64,000 nt of DNA from Hydractinia symbiolongicarpus. Its lineage: Eukaryota > Cnidaria > Hydrozoa > Anthoathecata > Hydractiniidae. Numbering within the stretch: the stretch's first letter is position 1; every line of letters begins with the position of its first letter. Positions 1 to 12,941 of this stretch are shown piece after piece. The translations under genes were made by a program, and so were the position numbers. The notes below the pieces were generated by a model that did no database searches, was not told the origin of the DNA, and worked only from the letters and a program-made list of their open reading frames with translations. Where the stretch lies: positions 13,330,001 through 13,394,000 of the forward strand of contig NC_079876.1 in NCBI RefSeq assembly GCF_029227915.1, given 5' to 3'.

Positions 1-1104
1 ATTCAACTTCTGACGTTTTCGAAGATAGATACTTCCAAAGTATTCAGCGCCCTTGTACGTCACTTTCCGTCTACGTCCAGTGACGTCACCAGTCACATCT
101 GGCATGCTTCACGACTTTTTCATTGTGTGCAAGGATCAAGCTACTTTGTTGGGGCGGGTGCAATCAATCAAGATACGCTTACTTCGACACACGTTGAAGA
201 TTTTTGCTAAACAAGATACAAAAAATATAGTATCCAAACAAACTAAAATTGACATAAAAAATCGGTTATATCCTACTGCAATCCTCCGACCCTCTAGTGT
301 GCCTCACTAGTGGGTGCAAGGGATCAAGAAACAGACGCAGGGACACAAACTAGAATAAAATAAATAATCAATAAATATAACTTACTAGCTTGTTCGCAAT
401 TAGACACTAAACATTCACACTTCCACTAAGTAAAACAAGACACTTCCACTAAGTAAAACAAGAGTTCCACTGAACTCTACTAAATCCACATTCAGATTCT
501 ATCATCACAGAAAGCTTCACACAGCTTGTTTAAATTTTAATTTCTGTGCAGAAACAGACAAAAAATGCCTTTATAAGCAAAAACGCACTGGGAACAATTA
601 GCAGTTCAACCGTGCGTTGTTCCCAAGACATATACACGACATAATATAAACTGATTAAAACGGCATTAACAGACGCTTCTACAAAATATAAAGTCGTAAA
701 TGCGTTTTCACTTTTGTTTCTAAGTTTTTTTTAAGCATTCCTTGCCCTGTGAAACAATCTTTAATGTCTCGCACCTGGCGCCTAGAAATCCTACCATTTT
801 GAATAAATTGAAAAACATTCCCAAATCTCTGATACTCCCGCATCGAGTTCCTACTGAATTCTGGATGTCCAGTGCTTCAGATAAATCCGTTGTAAGATTT
901 CTACCATCTCACGCGACTCCATAAAGTATGCGTAGAAAATACATCGTTATTGCACCTTTACGTGTTGATGTGTTTAGATTGTGTTAAAAAGTTATAGGAC
1001 GCAGAAAAATAACATTTCCCGCATAATTGCAAAAACGCGCATATAGGCCGTCGCCTGAGACAGCTCTAATCGCATACCTCTCAAGCTTTTCAAAGGTGGT
1101 TTAG

Positions 1105-1458
1105 TTGACATGTAATACGAAAAATAAATACTCAACAAATGTGAATTTAAGGGTCTGCCGCAACGATGTGGCTATTTACTTCCCGCATATTATATTTAGA
1201 TTTAAGCATGAGCATGTAGCGTTTTTTGATGAAGATGAAATTCGTACGTGTTTTGCAAATTTTTTTTATAGATATAATAAAGAATACGCTACAATCTGCA
1301 ATCGCGGTCAATTTGAACAATGTTTTAATTTATGTGTAAATACAGTTTGTGAGTCGCTAATACATCATGTAGTAATTATCACGTGTCGCTTGTGCAAATT
1401 ATGTCTGTTTCTGTGCGGTCGGGCTGCAGGTATCACTGACTGTACGTATCGATACTAG
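1105..1458 (+). other. Unassigned 117-residue Cys-rich ORF (copy 1)
   Basis: Open from Met to stop with about ten cysteines, no signal peptide and no recognised family. Its counterpart in copy 2 differs at two residues. As the whole duplicated block is nearly identical, this is not evidence of selection. It lies in SKP2 3' flank. Probably not a gene. Confidence 0.15.
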
Positions 1459-3261
1459 GACCCTTACTCTTTCTTTACCAATTTTTCGTGGTATTTTCTT
1501 TCCAATGGTGAAATCCTCAGCAAGAAATAAAGTAACGATATTAAAGAGCAATGCATAATTGAATTAACAAGGAACCATTTAAATAGAAGAGGCTGTTAGT
1601 ATGAGAGCCGAACTCTGTGCAAGACTTTTTCCGCCTCTATATAATGGAAAAAGTGTAGTGAGATGCTTGAAACAGTGTGTTGTATTTTATATGGAAAAGG
1701 CTTCCCGTCGCCTTAGGTTAAGAGGGATCTCGCTAGCAGGATGGGATGAAATTTTTCGGGGAAACACTGACTTTAGTTGAAGTTTTGATAAGAGTAGAAT
1801 CCGACAATGGTCCTGTCCAACCTCTCATCTAAATAGCTCTATGATTTTCTAAACACCATCCCCATGGTAGTTGCTTTTCGGGGGGGGGGGGATGTGGCAG
1901 GATGATAGCTCTGGCGCCACAGTGAAAGGAGTTGAGGCACAGCAGAAGATTTTACTGAACAAGGTGGCAAATATCTTTATAAATTCTGTGTTAACAATAA
2001 AATGCACGTCCTCTTAAAACGTGGTAATATTTAGAGTTTCAGAATAGGAATAGACGAGTTTGTTACGATGAAACTCATACGTACCATAAGTAGGTGTTAC
2101 AAAGCGACATAAGACAAATAAAGGAGAAGGAAGGGGTAGCTGAGTTATCCAAAATTTAATCCGTACATAAGAAGGAGGGAGTCAGTGCCAATGTGCACCT
2201 GCACTGTTTGATTTTTACTACTTACAATTTTTTTTTTTTACTTTTTGTTAAAAACTTACAAAGCGCTATCAAAGCATCTTGGTCACACCAAAAACCAACG
2301 AAATAGTTTCCAGAAAGAGAACTACAGAATTTTTTTTTACGAGAAACAGAATCTTGAATCAAAAAAATAAATGACGACGAAATAACTTAGTTTACTAGAA
2401 CCACTCGTTCTTAGTCAGCAAGTTAGGTGTACGTCCTAAGAGTAATACCATGCAAAACAAATTAGTTGTAAATTCTAAATTGTACATTTTTTTTAACTAC
2501 TAACTTCTATTTATTTCTAAATACTATATACAAAAAATGGCCAAAACAAAACCTTATAAATACTTTGTGGAAAAATAAATGACCTTTTTGGATGTAAAAA
2601 AGGGTTTAAAGATGAAGCGTTCATATAAGATGCCAACACAGCGCAAAACTAGAAAAAAATGTCGTGTGAAAGAGCACTAAACTCTAATTCAGCCCAGTTT
2701 TTACTAAAACTTAGTTGTCGAAGAATTATCAGTCGCTAAAGCCTGTATGTAAGAGCACTTACCTTTCTCTTATAAAAACTATTTCTAGAAGAATAAATTT
2801 AAATTTAGCCATAAATCGCAACATTTGTCGTTTTCGCCCTGTGGATGTTGTTCATCGGTAATTTTTCAAGTATGACGCCATTTTGTACCGACATCGCCAA
2901 ATCGATATTTTCCAGTATGACGCCTTTTTTTGCCAACATCGATTCGACGACGCCAGTTAATGTTTACGTTATATCGCTATTTTATGACAACATTGTTGCC
3001 GCAACATCTGTATTCTTCTGATATTCCACCATTTTATCCGCGAAATCTACACTACCCTTTCCGGCATGACGACATTTTACAATGACGTCATTTTTGTAAA
3101 ATATATTTTGAATTCAGCAATTTGACATTAATACATTAGACTTCCCATTGACAATACTTCAACCATTACATACTTACAAGAGGGAATGGTAACGAAGTGT
3201 TTCGCGACTATAAATTTAAACGCTAGCTTGCAGAACGCTATGTTTTGTGCAAGACTGGTTT

Positions 3262-4212
3262 CTATATGATAAACCCTGAGTACTGCTCCCAAAGTCTACC
3301 TTCATAGGTTGCTGTGGATATAGGGCGTGCTATGGGTGAGAAGACGCCTTTGTTTATGTAAAGACCAGGTCTTGCTTTAGTGAATCGATCCAACGCGTCC
3401 GAGTTGACGAAGCCAAACAATATTTGTTTGAAAGAATTCGGTCCGACTGGTAGCCTAGTGGTTGAGCGGTCGCTTCCAGTGCTGGAGGTCTTACTTTCAA
3501 ATTCCGCCCGAGTCATGCTAGAGATTATAAAAGTGCGAATCTATCCTTTCTGCTAAGCATTCAGCATGAGAATAGGATTATTATCTTAAGCGGTTGTCTA
3601 GTTGAGCGATAGCTGTGTTCGCACGACTTTCGTAACTCAAATGGGAGCTTTAAATGCACTGTGACCCCCTTCCCAAAACCCTCGTTTATAGCAGTACTAA
3701 TAGAAACCGAAAATCCTGGGTAAACAATTTAAGTAATCTATTAATTAGCTGTTTTAAAATTATCAACCATTATGACCTACTTGAGATCAATGGCTAAAAG
3801 AGATAGCTTTTGTTCACAACACACACGTATCTCCCAGCGATTTAAGTAACAGATCAACCATGTAACACACAAACATACATTTCTTATCCTGCTAGCAACT
3901 TCGTTCCCAGGTTTCTTTCCTCTTTTTATTTATTTATTTAGCATGAGCCCTTTGGGGGAAGGAGGATTACTTACAACAACTGTTCGGGTTTCACATCAGA
4001 ACATCGACTTATTGACAACTTCTGAAGAAAAGCGCAGTTGTCAGCAACTAATTTCATCGTTCCTATCTGTAATGTGACGTCACTAAAATAAAGGTAAAAA
4101 CATCCAGGTTTTTTGAAAAAAAAACAGAAAAGAAAACTTTTAAAATGTTTAACACTGTACCTGAAATCAAGCGCTGTGAGTTTTCTACACGAAGTCACTA
4201 GCATCTCCATGA
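3262..4212 (-). pseudogene. Truncated duplicate of SKP2 exons 12-14
   Basis: This is the distal copy of the SKP2 3' end inside the tandem duplication. Exon 12 (4161-4212) and exon 13 (3975-4082) keep open frames and splice sites; exon 12 differs from the other copy by an Arg for Ser change. Exon 14 survives only as 3262-3420: relative to copy 2, 75 bases (8002-8076) are gone, removing the splice acceptor and the first 37 coding bases. The deletion ends share the four bases ACAA. Exons 1-11 and a promoter were not duplicated within the window. The piece is therefore probably non-functional, although it lies downstream of the true gene and could be an alternative 3' end if exon 11 spliced past the proximal copy. 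Confidence 0.8.
3447..3690 (+). repeat. tRNA-derived SINE-like element (copy 1)
   Basis: The head resembles a tRNA gene with RNA polymerase III boxes: an A box like TAGCCTAGTGGTTGAG and, about 40 bases on, a degenerate B box TTTCAAATTCC. The body after it is unique and lacks an obvious tail; the 3' limit is uncertain. In this copy the 75-base deletion brings the SINE head almost against the remnant of SKP2 exon 14. Confidence 0.55.
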
Positions 4213-4336
4213 CTACAAAGTAAACAAAAAACTTAACAACTGCCTCGTAAAGGTAATTCGTGTTACCAGACCTGTTAGAATTACAAATCCTTTGATTGTT
4301 CTGATTATTCTCGTATCAAATTTATACTTGCATTTC

Positions 4337-4708
4337 TTAAAGACGCTCCAGTTTCTGCTCAGCGTCGCGCAACCACTTGATACTTCTGGTCTTCAGAAGA
4401 TAGACCTCACCCTCTGCTCTATCCACCACTTGATCATCTAAAGCAGTTTCCTCGGGTGTCAGAGTGCATCTGTACTGTTCGCTGACTTCTATGAATTCCT
4501 TCATCAAGGAATCCAGTCTTGACAGCAACTCTCGAACTTTCGTTACATTTATGAAGCTTCTCATTGGCTCTTCGATGTTTGAAATCGTAGCCATGATGTC
4601 CAAATTCAACTTCTGACGTTTTCGAAGATAGATACTTCCAAAGTATTCAGCGCCCTTGTAAGTCACTTTCCGTCTACGTCCAGTGACGTCACCAGTCACA
4701 TCTGGCAT
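4337..4708 (-). other. ORF across duplication junction, possible BEL/Pao-like Gag fragment
   Basis: A 123-residue ORF that is acidic and helical in its second half (LLSRLDSLMKEF, SEQYRCTLTPEETALDD). The pattern recalls the N-terminal coiled region of BEL/Pao Gag proteins, but this is a weak resemblance from memory. Its last three codons and stop come from copy 1 and the rest from copy 2, so the duplication junction created the end of the frame. The same N-terminus reappears at 1-104 on minus and leaves the window. No pol gene or LTR was found beside it. It could also be chance. Confidence 0.35.
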
Positions 4709-5709
4709 GCTTCACGACTTTTTCATTGTGTGCAAGGATCAAGCTACTTTGTTGGGGCGTGTGCAATCAATCAAGATACGCTTACTTCGACACACGTTGA
4801 AGATTTTTGCTAAACAAGATACAAAAAATATAGTATCCAAACAAACTAAAATTGACATAAAAAATCGGTTATATCCTACTGCAATCCTCCGACCCTCTAG
4901 TGTGCCTCACTAGTGGGTGCAAGGGATCAAGAAACAGACGCAGGGACACAAACTAGAATAAAATAAATAATCAATAAATATAACTTACTAGCTTGTTCGC
5001 GATTAGACACTAAACATTCACACTTCCACTAAGTAAAACAAGACACTTCCACTAAGTAAAACAAGAGTTCCACTGAACTCTACTAAATCCACATTCAGAT
5101 TCTATCATCACAGAAAGCTTCACACAGCTTGTTTAAATTTTAATTTCTGTGCAGAAACAGACAAAAAACGCCTTTATAAGCAAAAACGCGCTGGGAACAA
5201 TTAGCAGTTCAACCGTGCGTTGTTCCCAAGACATATACACGACATAATATAAACTGATTAAAACGGCATTAACAGACGCTTCTACAAAATATAAAGTCGT
5301 AAATGCGTTTTCACTTTTGTTTCTAAGTTTTTTTTAAGCATTCCTTGCCCTGTGAAACAATCTTTAATGTCTCGCACCTGGCGCCTAGAAATCCTACCAT
5401 TTTGAATAAATTGAAAAACATTCCCAAAAATCTCTAATACTCCCGCATCGAGTTCCTACTGAATTCTGGATGTCCAGTGCTTCAGATAAATCCGTTGTAA
5501 GATTTCTACCATCTCACGCGACTCCATAAAGTATGCGTAGAAAATACATTGTTATTGCACCTTTACGTGTTGATGTGTTTAGATTGTGTTAAAAAGTTAT
5601 AGGACGCAGAAAAATAACATTTCCCGCATAATTGCAAAAACGCGCATATAGGCCGTCGCCTGAGGCAGCTCTAATCGCATACCTCTCAAGCTTTTCAAAG
5701 GTGGTTTAG

Positions 5710-6063
5710 TTGACATGTAATACGAAAAATAAATACTCAACAAATGTGAATTTAAGGGTCTGCCGCAACGATGTGGCTATTTACTTCCCGCATATTATAT
5801 TTAGATTTAAGCATGAGCATGTAGCGTTTTTTGATGAAGATGAAATTCGTACGTGTTTTGCAAATTTTTTTTATAGATATAATAAAGAATACGCTACAAT
5901 CTGCAATCGCGGTCAATTTGAACAATGTTTTAATTTATGTGTAAATACAGTTTGTGAGTCGCTAATACATCATATAGTAGTTATCACGTGTCGCTTGTGC
6001 AAATTATGTCTGTTTCTGTGCGGTCGGGCTGCAGGTATCACTGACTGTACGTATCGATATTAG
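5710..6063 (+). other. Unassigned 117-residue Cys-rich ORF (copy 2)
   Basis: Copy 2 version of the ORF at 1105-1458, with Val/Ile exchanges near its end. No promoter, splice or family evidence supports it. Confidence 0.15.
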
Positions 6064-7842
6064 GACCCTTACTCTTTCTTTACCAATTTTTCGTGGTATT
6101 TTCTTTCCAATGGTGAAATCCTCAGCAAGAAATAAAGTAACGATATTAAAGAGCAATGCATAATTGAAATAACAAGGAACCATTTAAATAGAAGAGGCTG
6201 TTAGTATGAGAGCCGAACTCTGTGCAAGACTTTTCCGCCTCTATATAATGGAAAAAGTGTAGTGAGATGCTTGAAACAGTGTGTTGTATTTTATATGGAA
6301 AAGGCTTCCCGTCGCCTTAGGTTAAGAGGGATCTCGCTAGCAGGATGGGATGAAATTTTTCGGGGAAACACTGACTTTAGTTGAAGTTTTGATAAGAGTA
6401 GAATCCGACAATGGTCCTGTCCAACCTCTCATCTAAATAGCTCTATGATTTTCTAAACACCATCCCCATGGTAGTTGCTTTTCGGGGGGGATGTGGCAGG
6501 ATGATAGCTCTGGCGCCACAGTGAAAGGAGTTGAGGCACAGCAGAAGATTTTACTGAACAAGGTGGCAAATATCTTTATAAATTCTGTGTTAACAATAAA
6601 ATGCACGTCCTCTTAAAACGTGGTAATATTTAGAGTTTCAGAATAGGAATAGACGAGTTTGTTACGATGAAACTCATACGTACCATAAGTAGGTGTTACA
6701 AAGCGACATAAGACAAATAAAGGAGAAGGAAGGGGTAGTTGAGTTATCCAAAATTTAATCCGTACATAAGAAGGAGGGAGTCAGTGGCAATGTGCACCTG
6801 CACTGTTTGATTTTTACTTTTTGTTAAAAACTTACAAAGCACTATCAAAACACCTTGGTCACACCAAAAACCAACGAGATAGTTTCCAGAAAGAGAACTA
6901 CAGAATTTTTTTTTTACGAGAAACAGAATCTTGAATCAAAAAAATAAATGACGACAAAATAACTTAGTTTACTAGAACCACTCGTTCTTAGTCAGCAAGT
7001 TAGGTGTACGTCCTAAGAGTAATACCATGCAAAACAAATTAGTTGTAAATCCTAAATTGTACATTTTTTTTAACTACTAACTTCTATTTATTTCTAAATA
7101 CTATATACAAAAGATGGCCAAAACAAAATCTTATAAATACTTTGTGGAAAAATAAATGACCTTTTTGGATGTAAAAAAGGGTTTAAAGATAGAAGCGTTC
7201 ATATAAGATGCCAACACTGCGCAAAACTAGAAAAAAATGTCGTGTGAAAGAGCACTAAACTCTAATTCAGTCCAGTTTTTACTAAAACTTAGTTGTCGAA
7301 GAATTATCAGTCGCTAAAGCCTGTATGTAAGAGCACTTACCTTTCTCTTATAAAAACTATTTCTAGAAGAATAAATTTAAATTTAGCCATAAACCGCAAC
7401 ATTTGTCGTTTTCGCCCTGTGGATGTTGTTCATCGGTAATTTTTCAAGTATGACGCCATTTTGTACTGACATCGTTTCAAAACGCCAGTTAATACGCCAA
7501 ATCGATATTTTCCGGTATGACGCCTTTTTGCCAACATCGATTCGACGACGCCAGTTAATGTTTACGTTATATCGCTATTTTATGACAACATTGTTGCCGC
7601 AACATCTGTATTCTTCTGATATTCCACCATTTTATCCGCGAAATCTACACTACCCTTTCCGGCATGACGACATTTTACAATGACGTCATTTTTGTGAAAT
7701 ATATATTGACTTCAGCAATTTGACATTAATACATTAGACTTCCCATTGACAATACTTCAACCATTACATACTTACAAGTGTTTTGCGACTATAAATTTAA
7801 ACGCTAGCTTGCAGAACGCTATGTTTTGTGCAAGACTGGTTT

Positions 7843-10800
7843 CTATATGATAAACCCTGAGTACTGCTCCCAAAGTCTACCTTCATAGGTTGCTGTGGAA
7901 ATAGGGCGTGCTATGGGTGAGAAGACGCCTTTGTTTATGTAAAGACCAGGTCTTGCTTTAGTGAATCGATCCAACGCGTCCGAGTTGACGAAGCCAAACA
8001 AATTTAAATGTGATAACTCCGGAAGTTTTAGCAGTTCTCTAAAACATAAACACAAATAAAATTGACGACACTACAATATTTGTTTGAAAGAATTCGGTCC
8101 GAGTGGTAGCCTAGTGGTTGAGCGGTCGCTTCCAGTGCTGGAGGTCTTACTTTCAAATTCCGCCCGAGTCATGCTAGAGATTATAAAAGTGCGAATCTAT
8201 CCTTTCTGCTAAGCATTCAGCATGAGAATAGGATTATTATCTTAAGCGGTTGTCTAGTTGAGCGATAGCTGTGTTTGCACGACTTTCGTAACTCAAATGG
8301 GAGCTTTAAATGCACTGTGACCCCCTTCCCAAAACCCTCGTTTATAGCAGTACTAATAGAAACCGAAAATCCTGGGTAAACAATTTAAGTAATCTATTAA
8401 TTAGCTGTTTTAAAATTATCAACCAGTATGACCTACTTGAGATCAATGGCTAAAAGAGATAGCTTTTGTTCACAACACACACGTATCTCCCAGCGATTTA
8501 AGTAACAGATCAACCATGTAACACACAAACATACATTTCTTATCCTGCTAGCAACTTCGTTCCCAGGTTTCTTTCCTCTTTTTATTTATTTATTTAGCAT
8601 GAGCCCTTTGGGGGAAGGAGGATTACTTACAACAACTGTTCGGGTTTCACATCAGAACATCGACTTATTGACAACTTCTGAAGAAAAGCGCAGTTGTCAG
8701 CAACTAATTTCATCGTTCCTATCTGTAATGTGACGTCACTAAAATAAAGGTAAAAACATCCAAGTTTTTTGAAAAAAAAACAGAAAAGAAAACTTTCAAA
8801 ATGTTTAACACTGTACCTGAAATCAAGCGCTGTGAGTTTGCTACACGAAGTCACTAGCATCTCCATGACTACAAAGTAAACAAAAAACTTACAACTGGCT
8901 CGTAAAGGTAATTCGTGTTACCAGACCTGTTAGAATTACAAATCCTTTGATTGTTCTGATTATTCTCGTATCAAATTTATACTTGCATTTCTTAAAGACG
9001 TTTTTGAAAGCCTTATATTGAAATATTTCTCGATTCGACCAAAAAATGTTTCCCTATGAGTAATTGAAGGGGGTTCTAATAAGAGGGGGAGCAGTGGATT
9101 TTCCAAATAACTCTTTATGTATAGAGAGTGGGAGGTGTTTATAAATTTAAATGGGTGGTAAATTGTTTTTTCAAATTTGATGTTGTCCGCCTATCTACTA
9201 GGTTTTCTTTCTATTAGGTTATCAAGAGAAAGTAAACCTTTAATATGTATTGCCAAGTTTATGACAAAATTTAACTTGTAGAATATTTCAACTTGAAATA
9301 TCAGAAATGCTGACCTTTTCTGTTTATTCCACCTCTCAATCCGCTTAAATTTAATTCTTGCAACTCCTTGCAGCGGCAAATCTGCAGAAAAAACAAAACG
9401 CGAAACAAGTAAAAGCAGAAAAGCAAGCCAGAAGAAATTTCAGGATTAGAATGCCAGGTTTAAAGATATCCCCAAATCTCCAACAACCCGTTTGCTTTAT
9501 TGAAGAAGTAATTTCACTTTTGTCTGTTCAGTGTTCAATTTATTGTGGAAAGCCTATTATTTCTTGATTTCATTTCTACTAAATTATTATGTTCAAGAAA
9601 TGATAAAATTTCCACAATAATTATCTGTTTACAAGTTCCTCTATGTAGATTGACTTACAAAGTTTTTCTTTAAACTAGTTATTATTATTTTCCATTACTT
9701 TGCGTTTATTGTGAAAAACACTTGATTACATCCAGTGAACTTACGTATCGAACGCTGTCTCTTGTTTGATTGGTCCATGATAAATTTAACGACTTCAGTC
9801 TGAAAAAAGTACAAGTCATAATGTTTACAAGTTTGAGTTCACTCTAAATGTCTGACCCCTATCTTACACCTTCAGCTTTTTAACACGAAAAGTGTCAATG
9901 TTCTTCATTATTTTGTGTGTTTGCAGTTTAAATTATTTTATACGCAGCCCTGTGTCCTTTTTCTTTAAAAGTCAAATCAAACTATATAAAAACAGAGCAA
10001 AGTTTTTTTGTTAAAACTTGCGAAAATTCTAGAGCTTTGTGCATAAGAAAAATGATAAGATTGTCACGAATCTTCCCGTGTAGTTTTTTTTCTTTAACGT
10101 ACTAAGAAAATTAACAAGACCTCCACGGCTTTTGCGAACCGTTGTGTTTTGACAATAAAAGAAACAACGGAAATGTCTAAAAGTTAGCCAATCATAGCAC
10201 GACAACTAGAAAATACAGCCAATCATAGCACGACAACTAGAAAATACATCCAATCAGAACATACATCGCCTCGTAAGCTTGAAAACACTGTAAAAACATA
10301 TGAACACTTAGTTTCCAGTCCCTTACTTTAAACACTTTCTAGTTACCACATCTATGGCAGATGATGTCAAACCAATCGACAAGGCTAAATTCAATACTTC
10401 TAAACCATGGTTGTAGCTAATGGCACTAAAAAAAATCATGTTACTATGACAACCAGTAAAAAATCATTTAACCAATAATATTGGAAAATTTAATAACGGA
10501 GTAAAAGGTTCTCGATAATTATTGCGATTCTAGAGTAACAGCAACATAAAAAAGTCGTGACAACAAGACAAAACGAATATAAGAACTACTGCCATTTTGT
10601 GTGATAATTTAAATCCTTTTGAACAGGTAGAAATACGAAGAAATAGGTTTACGTGATCTCGCGTATTCCCATTTTACAGCCTTCCAATGAGAGAAACTTT
10701 AACGAATTGCATCTCTGAAACAAAATACGGGGATTACACGTCATTCTTACAACGTCAACTGTACAACGTCATTTTTAGACGCCATCTTTACAACGTCATT

Positions 10801-12941
10801 TTAGACGTCATCTTACAACGTCATCTTTAGAAGTCATCTTCAGACGTCATCGTTCGAAATGACAAAACTATAAAAAGTGACCTAACACGAAGCTCGCAGG
10901 TAAAAGAACTAAAATTCTATATAGGATTGAAAAGGACGTAAATTTCGAAGACGTCAAGACATAAGTCGTTGCTTTCAATGTAGTCGAAAAGAAAATGTCA
11001 ATTACAGGGCCAAAGGTTTCGACGTTAAAAAAAAGTTAAATAAGCGAAAAAACCGATAACAAAATAATATAATCTACGCGAGGGAAAAAAACGTACAGTC
11101 GATATTCATCAGTTAACCATGATTAAACCCGCACGAGAACTTTGATGCTAAACAGATTTTAAATAAACTTACAAATAACAGGCAAGCTAAGTTGTCGGCA
11201 CCGAACTTCGTCATTGAAGCATCAAGGTGAGTCAGCGAAAATGTACCACAGCTAAACAAACTGAACGCGATAACATTTTGATGTGTGAATTAGACACGCA
11301 GGGGGAGAGATAAATACAGGAAATGAATGAAAAAACCTGAGCTTACGAATTTTCACTTGATACGTTACAATCGTTCACACAAATGGGAGCTAAAATCTAA
11401 AGGGAAAAATAATTTAATAAATAAAAAATTGAAATAACATTGTCAATTTTGCTTCTTTATAAATCCGACATTCCAGTTTGGGAGTTTTATAATCCGGAAC
11501 TTAAGGTTCCTGAGTTTTACCTCTGCTTTGCTTAATCGGACTACCCTAACACCACGATGGAGTATTGATCCAAGCACTCCTACACAGTTTATATGTTTAC
11601 CATCAAGGTTCACCTCTCTCCAAAGCAAGTCGTCGTATCTACGAGGGAGTGTTGTGAAAACAATACGTGCGATTGGTGGATAACAACAACCAATCATATT
11701 TTTAAGAGACTTCACAGAGATAAGTCAGGGTTTGTTTCAAAATTGTGACTTTTCTTTATGATGAGATGTTGGAGAGATATGAAAACTTACCCTAATTGTT
11801 TCCACCGATGGCAAACTTGGACACATCTCGTGAGTGAAGAATGTGGAAGGAATTTGAACATTGAGAGTATAATTTCGTCCACCAAGAAGGAGAACGGATC
11901 ATCAATAACTACACGTGAAAAGAAATAATTTGTCAATAGATCATAAATGATCGTTAAAGGGCGGTTCCTTTAAATCATAGCGAAGAACAGTACGGAATAA
12001 CAAACAGCGTATGATGTCCGAACCGTTTCTTCTCGTGATGTCCAGTAATTTCACATTTTCTATAACTTTTAGGCCATCTTAACAACAGGCGACTTCGAAA
12101 TTACGCCTGTACAAAAGACCTGTGCTAACACGAAATATATTATACTCCTTTGGAACTAGGAATTGAAAGATTGGTTAAGTTAGTTCAGTTTAAATCCCGC
12201 AAATACAACCATGACTATGTGACGTTTCAGAGGGGAGTCGGGGAAGTTGGAGGAGTGGCGAAAAGCGTGGCTTCATCTTAAATATGTCGTAAAATTTCAC
12301 TTACTAATTATCCCTCCTGTTTTGTTATCGGCGCCAAGAAGCTGTTTTTTTAATTCGTTGGATGTGGCTTGCACTGTTTTCGATACACATGGCACGGGTA
12401 AAAAGGTCTCTAAAATGCTGACATCAGCAGGAAACACATCTTGTTGCTCTAGTGCGACGTCCTAATAGGAAAAAAAAGTTTTAACTGTAGAGAGCTCAGT
12501 TTAAATGTGTATTCATTTACTTTATACCGAGAAGTACACTTCTACATTTCTTAAATGTTTGTCACTTCAAAAGAAAATAATTTTTAACATCATAAGAACT
12601 TAAGGGATGAATGTTAAAATATATCAAGTGTGTCGCATGCATCAAGCAAAAAAAAAAAACGAACCGATATGGTCAGGAAAATCAATCCATCTAGGCTAAT
12701 GATAAAAAACAGTATATTTCACAGTCAGCAACAAACAAACAAACATCCAAACAAATAAACAAACCTTTCTATCTTCAGTTTTGCGTTGTTTCGATTGAGT
12801 CGCCTCATCTTGCCCCTCATTCTCAGCATCACGAGGAGTGTTCTCATCAAACGTCCAGTTCAGTGGATCCACTTCTAAACACGCTTGCAAGTAGTCTCCA
12901 TTCTCACTCGAGTTAGTTCCTAGTCTCTTTTTATGCGACAT
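7843..12941 (-). CDS. SKP2: SKP2-like F-box/LRR protein, complete 14-exon gene
   Basis: F-box protein expected to be the substrate receptor of an SCF ubiquitin ligase (binds SKP1; the vertebrate protein drives p27 destruction with CKS1). Coding exons, 5' to 3' on minus: 12765-12941, 12305-12461, 11791-11908, 11521-11638, 11347-11396, 11173-11251, 10653-10714, 10347-10425, 10265-10287, 9745-9799, 9315-9381, 8817-8868, 8631-8738, 7843-8038. All borders are GT..AG, all phases agree, and the sum is 1341 nt (446 residues; human SKP2 has 424). The first Met is MSHKKRLG. Exon 3 encodes the F-box (LVDEIILSMFKFLPHSSL, then VCHRW). Exon 4 has LLWREVNLDGKHI, matching the SKP2 stretch after the F-box. 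Exons 6-13 give leucine-rich repeats (LEVLNLALS, LKSLNLSWT, LQELNLSGL, LQKLSISRC). The C-terminus (FGFVNSDAL, FSPIARPIS) matches the SKP2 tail. The family call is firm; the 23-nt exon 9 is the weakest part of the model. The last three exons lie in the duplicated block. Confidence 0.88.
8102..8345 (+). repeat. tRNA-derived SINE-like element (copy 2)
   Basis: Same element as at 3447, here intact beside the SKP2 acceptor: it lies in the intron before exon 14, about 60 bases upstream of that exon on the minus strand. The A box and B box-like motifs are as in copy 1. Confidence 0.55.
10740..10860. repeat. Degenerate ACGTCAT array in SKP2 intron 6
   Basis: About nine variants of ACGTCAT / GACGTCAT spaced 10-20 bases apart fill this stretch between SKP2 exons 6 and 7. 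The motif is CRE-like, but it could equally be a decayed minisatellite. A 31-base direct pair (CCAATCATAGCACGACAACT and on) lies nearby at 10190-10250. Confidence 0.5.

Larger units (their letters stand above)
1..4345. repeat. Tandem segmental duplication, copy 1 (left end outside window)
   Basis: Base 1 aligns with base 4604, and base 4345 with base 9000. The copies are nearly identical, with scattered substitutions and small indels: a longer G run near 1880, a 75-base deletion at 3420/3421, and a small indel near 2890 against 7470. The block contains the SKP2 3' exons, a tRNA-like SINE and about 3 kb of non-coding flank. No other gene is recognised in 1-3261. Confidence 0.93.
4346..9000. 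repeat. Tandem segmental duplication, copy 2 (full unit)
   Basis: This is the complete unit, about 4655 bases. It joins copy 1 at 4345/4346 and diverges into unique SKP2 intron sequence after 9000. It holds the working SKP2 exons 12-14 at 7843-8868. From about 4710 to 7842 there is no recognisable gene; a 21-base direct pair (ACTTCCACTAAGTAAAACAAG, from about 5030) and degenerate ATGACGCC-type repeats (7430-7690) are the only structure seen. Confidence 0.93.

Noticed and set aside
53-310. Plus-strand ORF repeated at 4683-4913
   Set aside because: Antisense to the Gag-like frame; its repetition is explained by the tandem duplication.
8881-8945. Exon-like segment reading SGNTNYLYE before SKP2 exon 12
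   Set aside because: It has AG and GTAAGT borders but the phase does not fit and the intron left would be 24 bases. The exon at 9315-9381 fits phase and residue spacing exactly.
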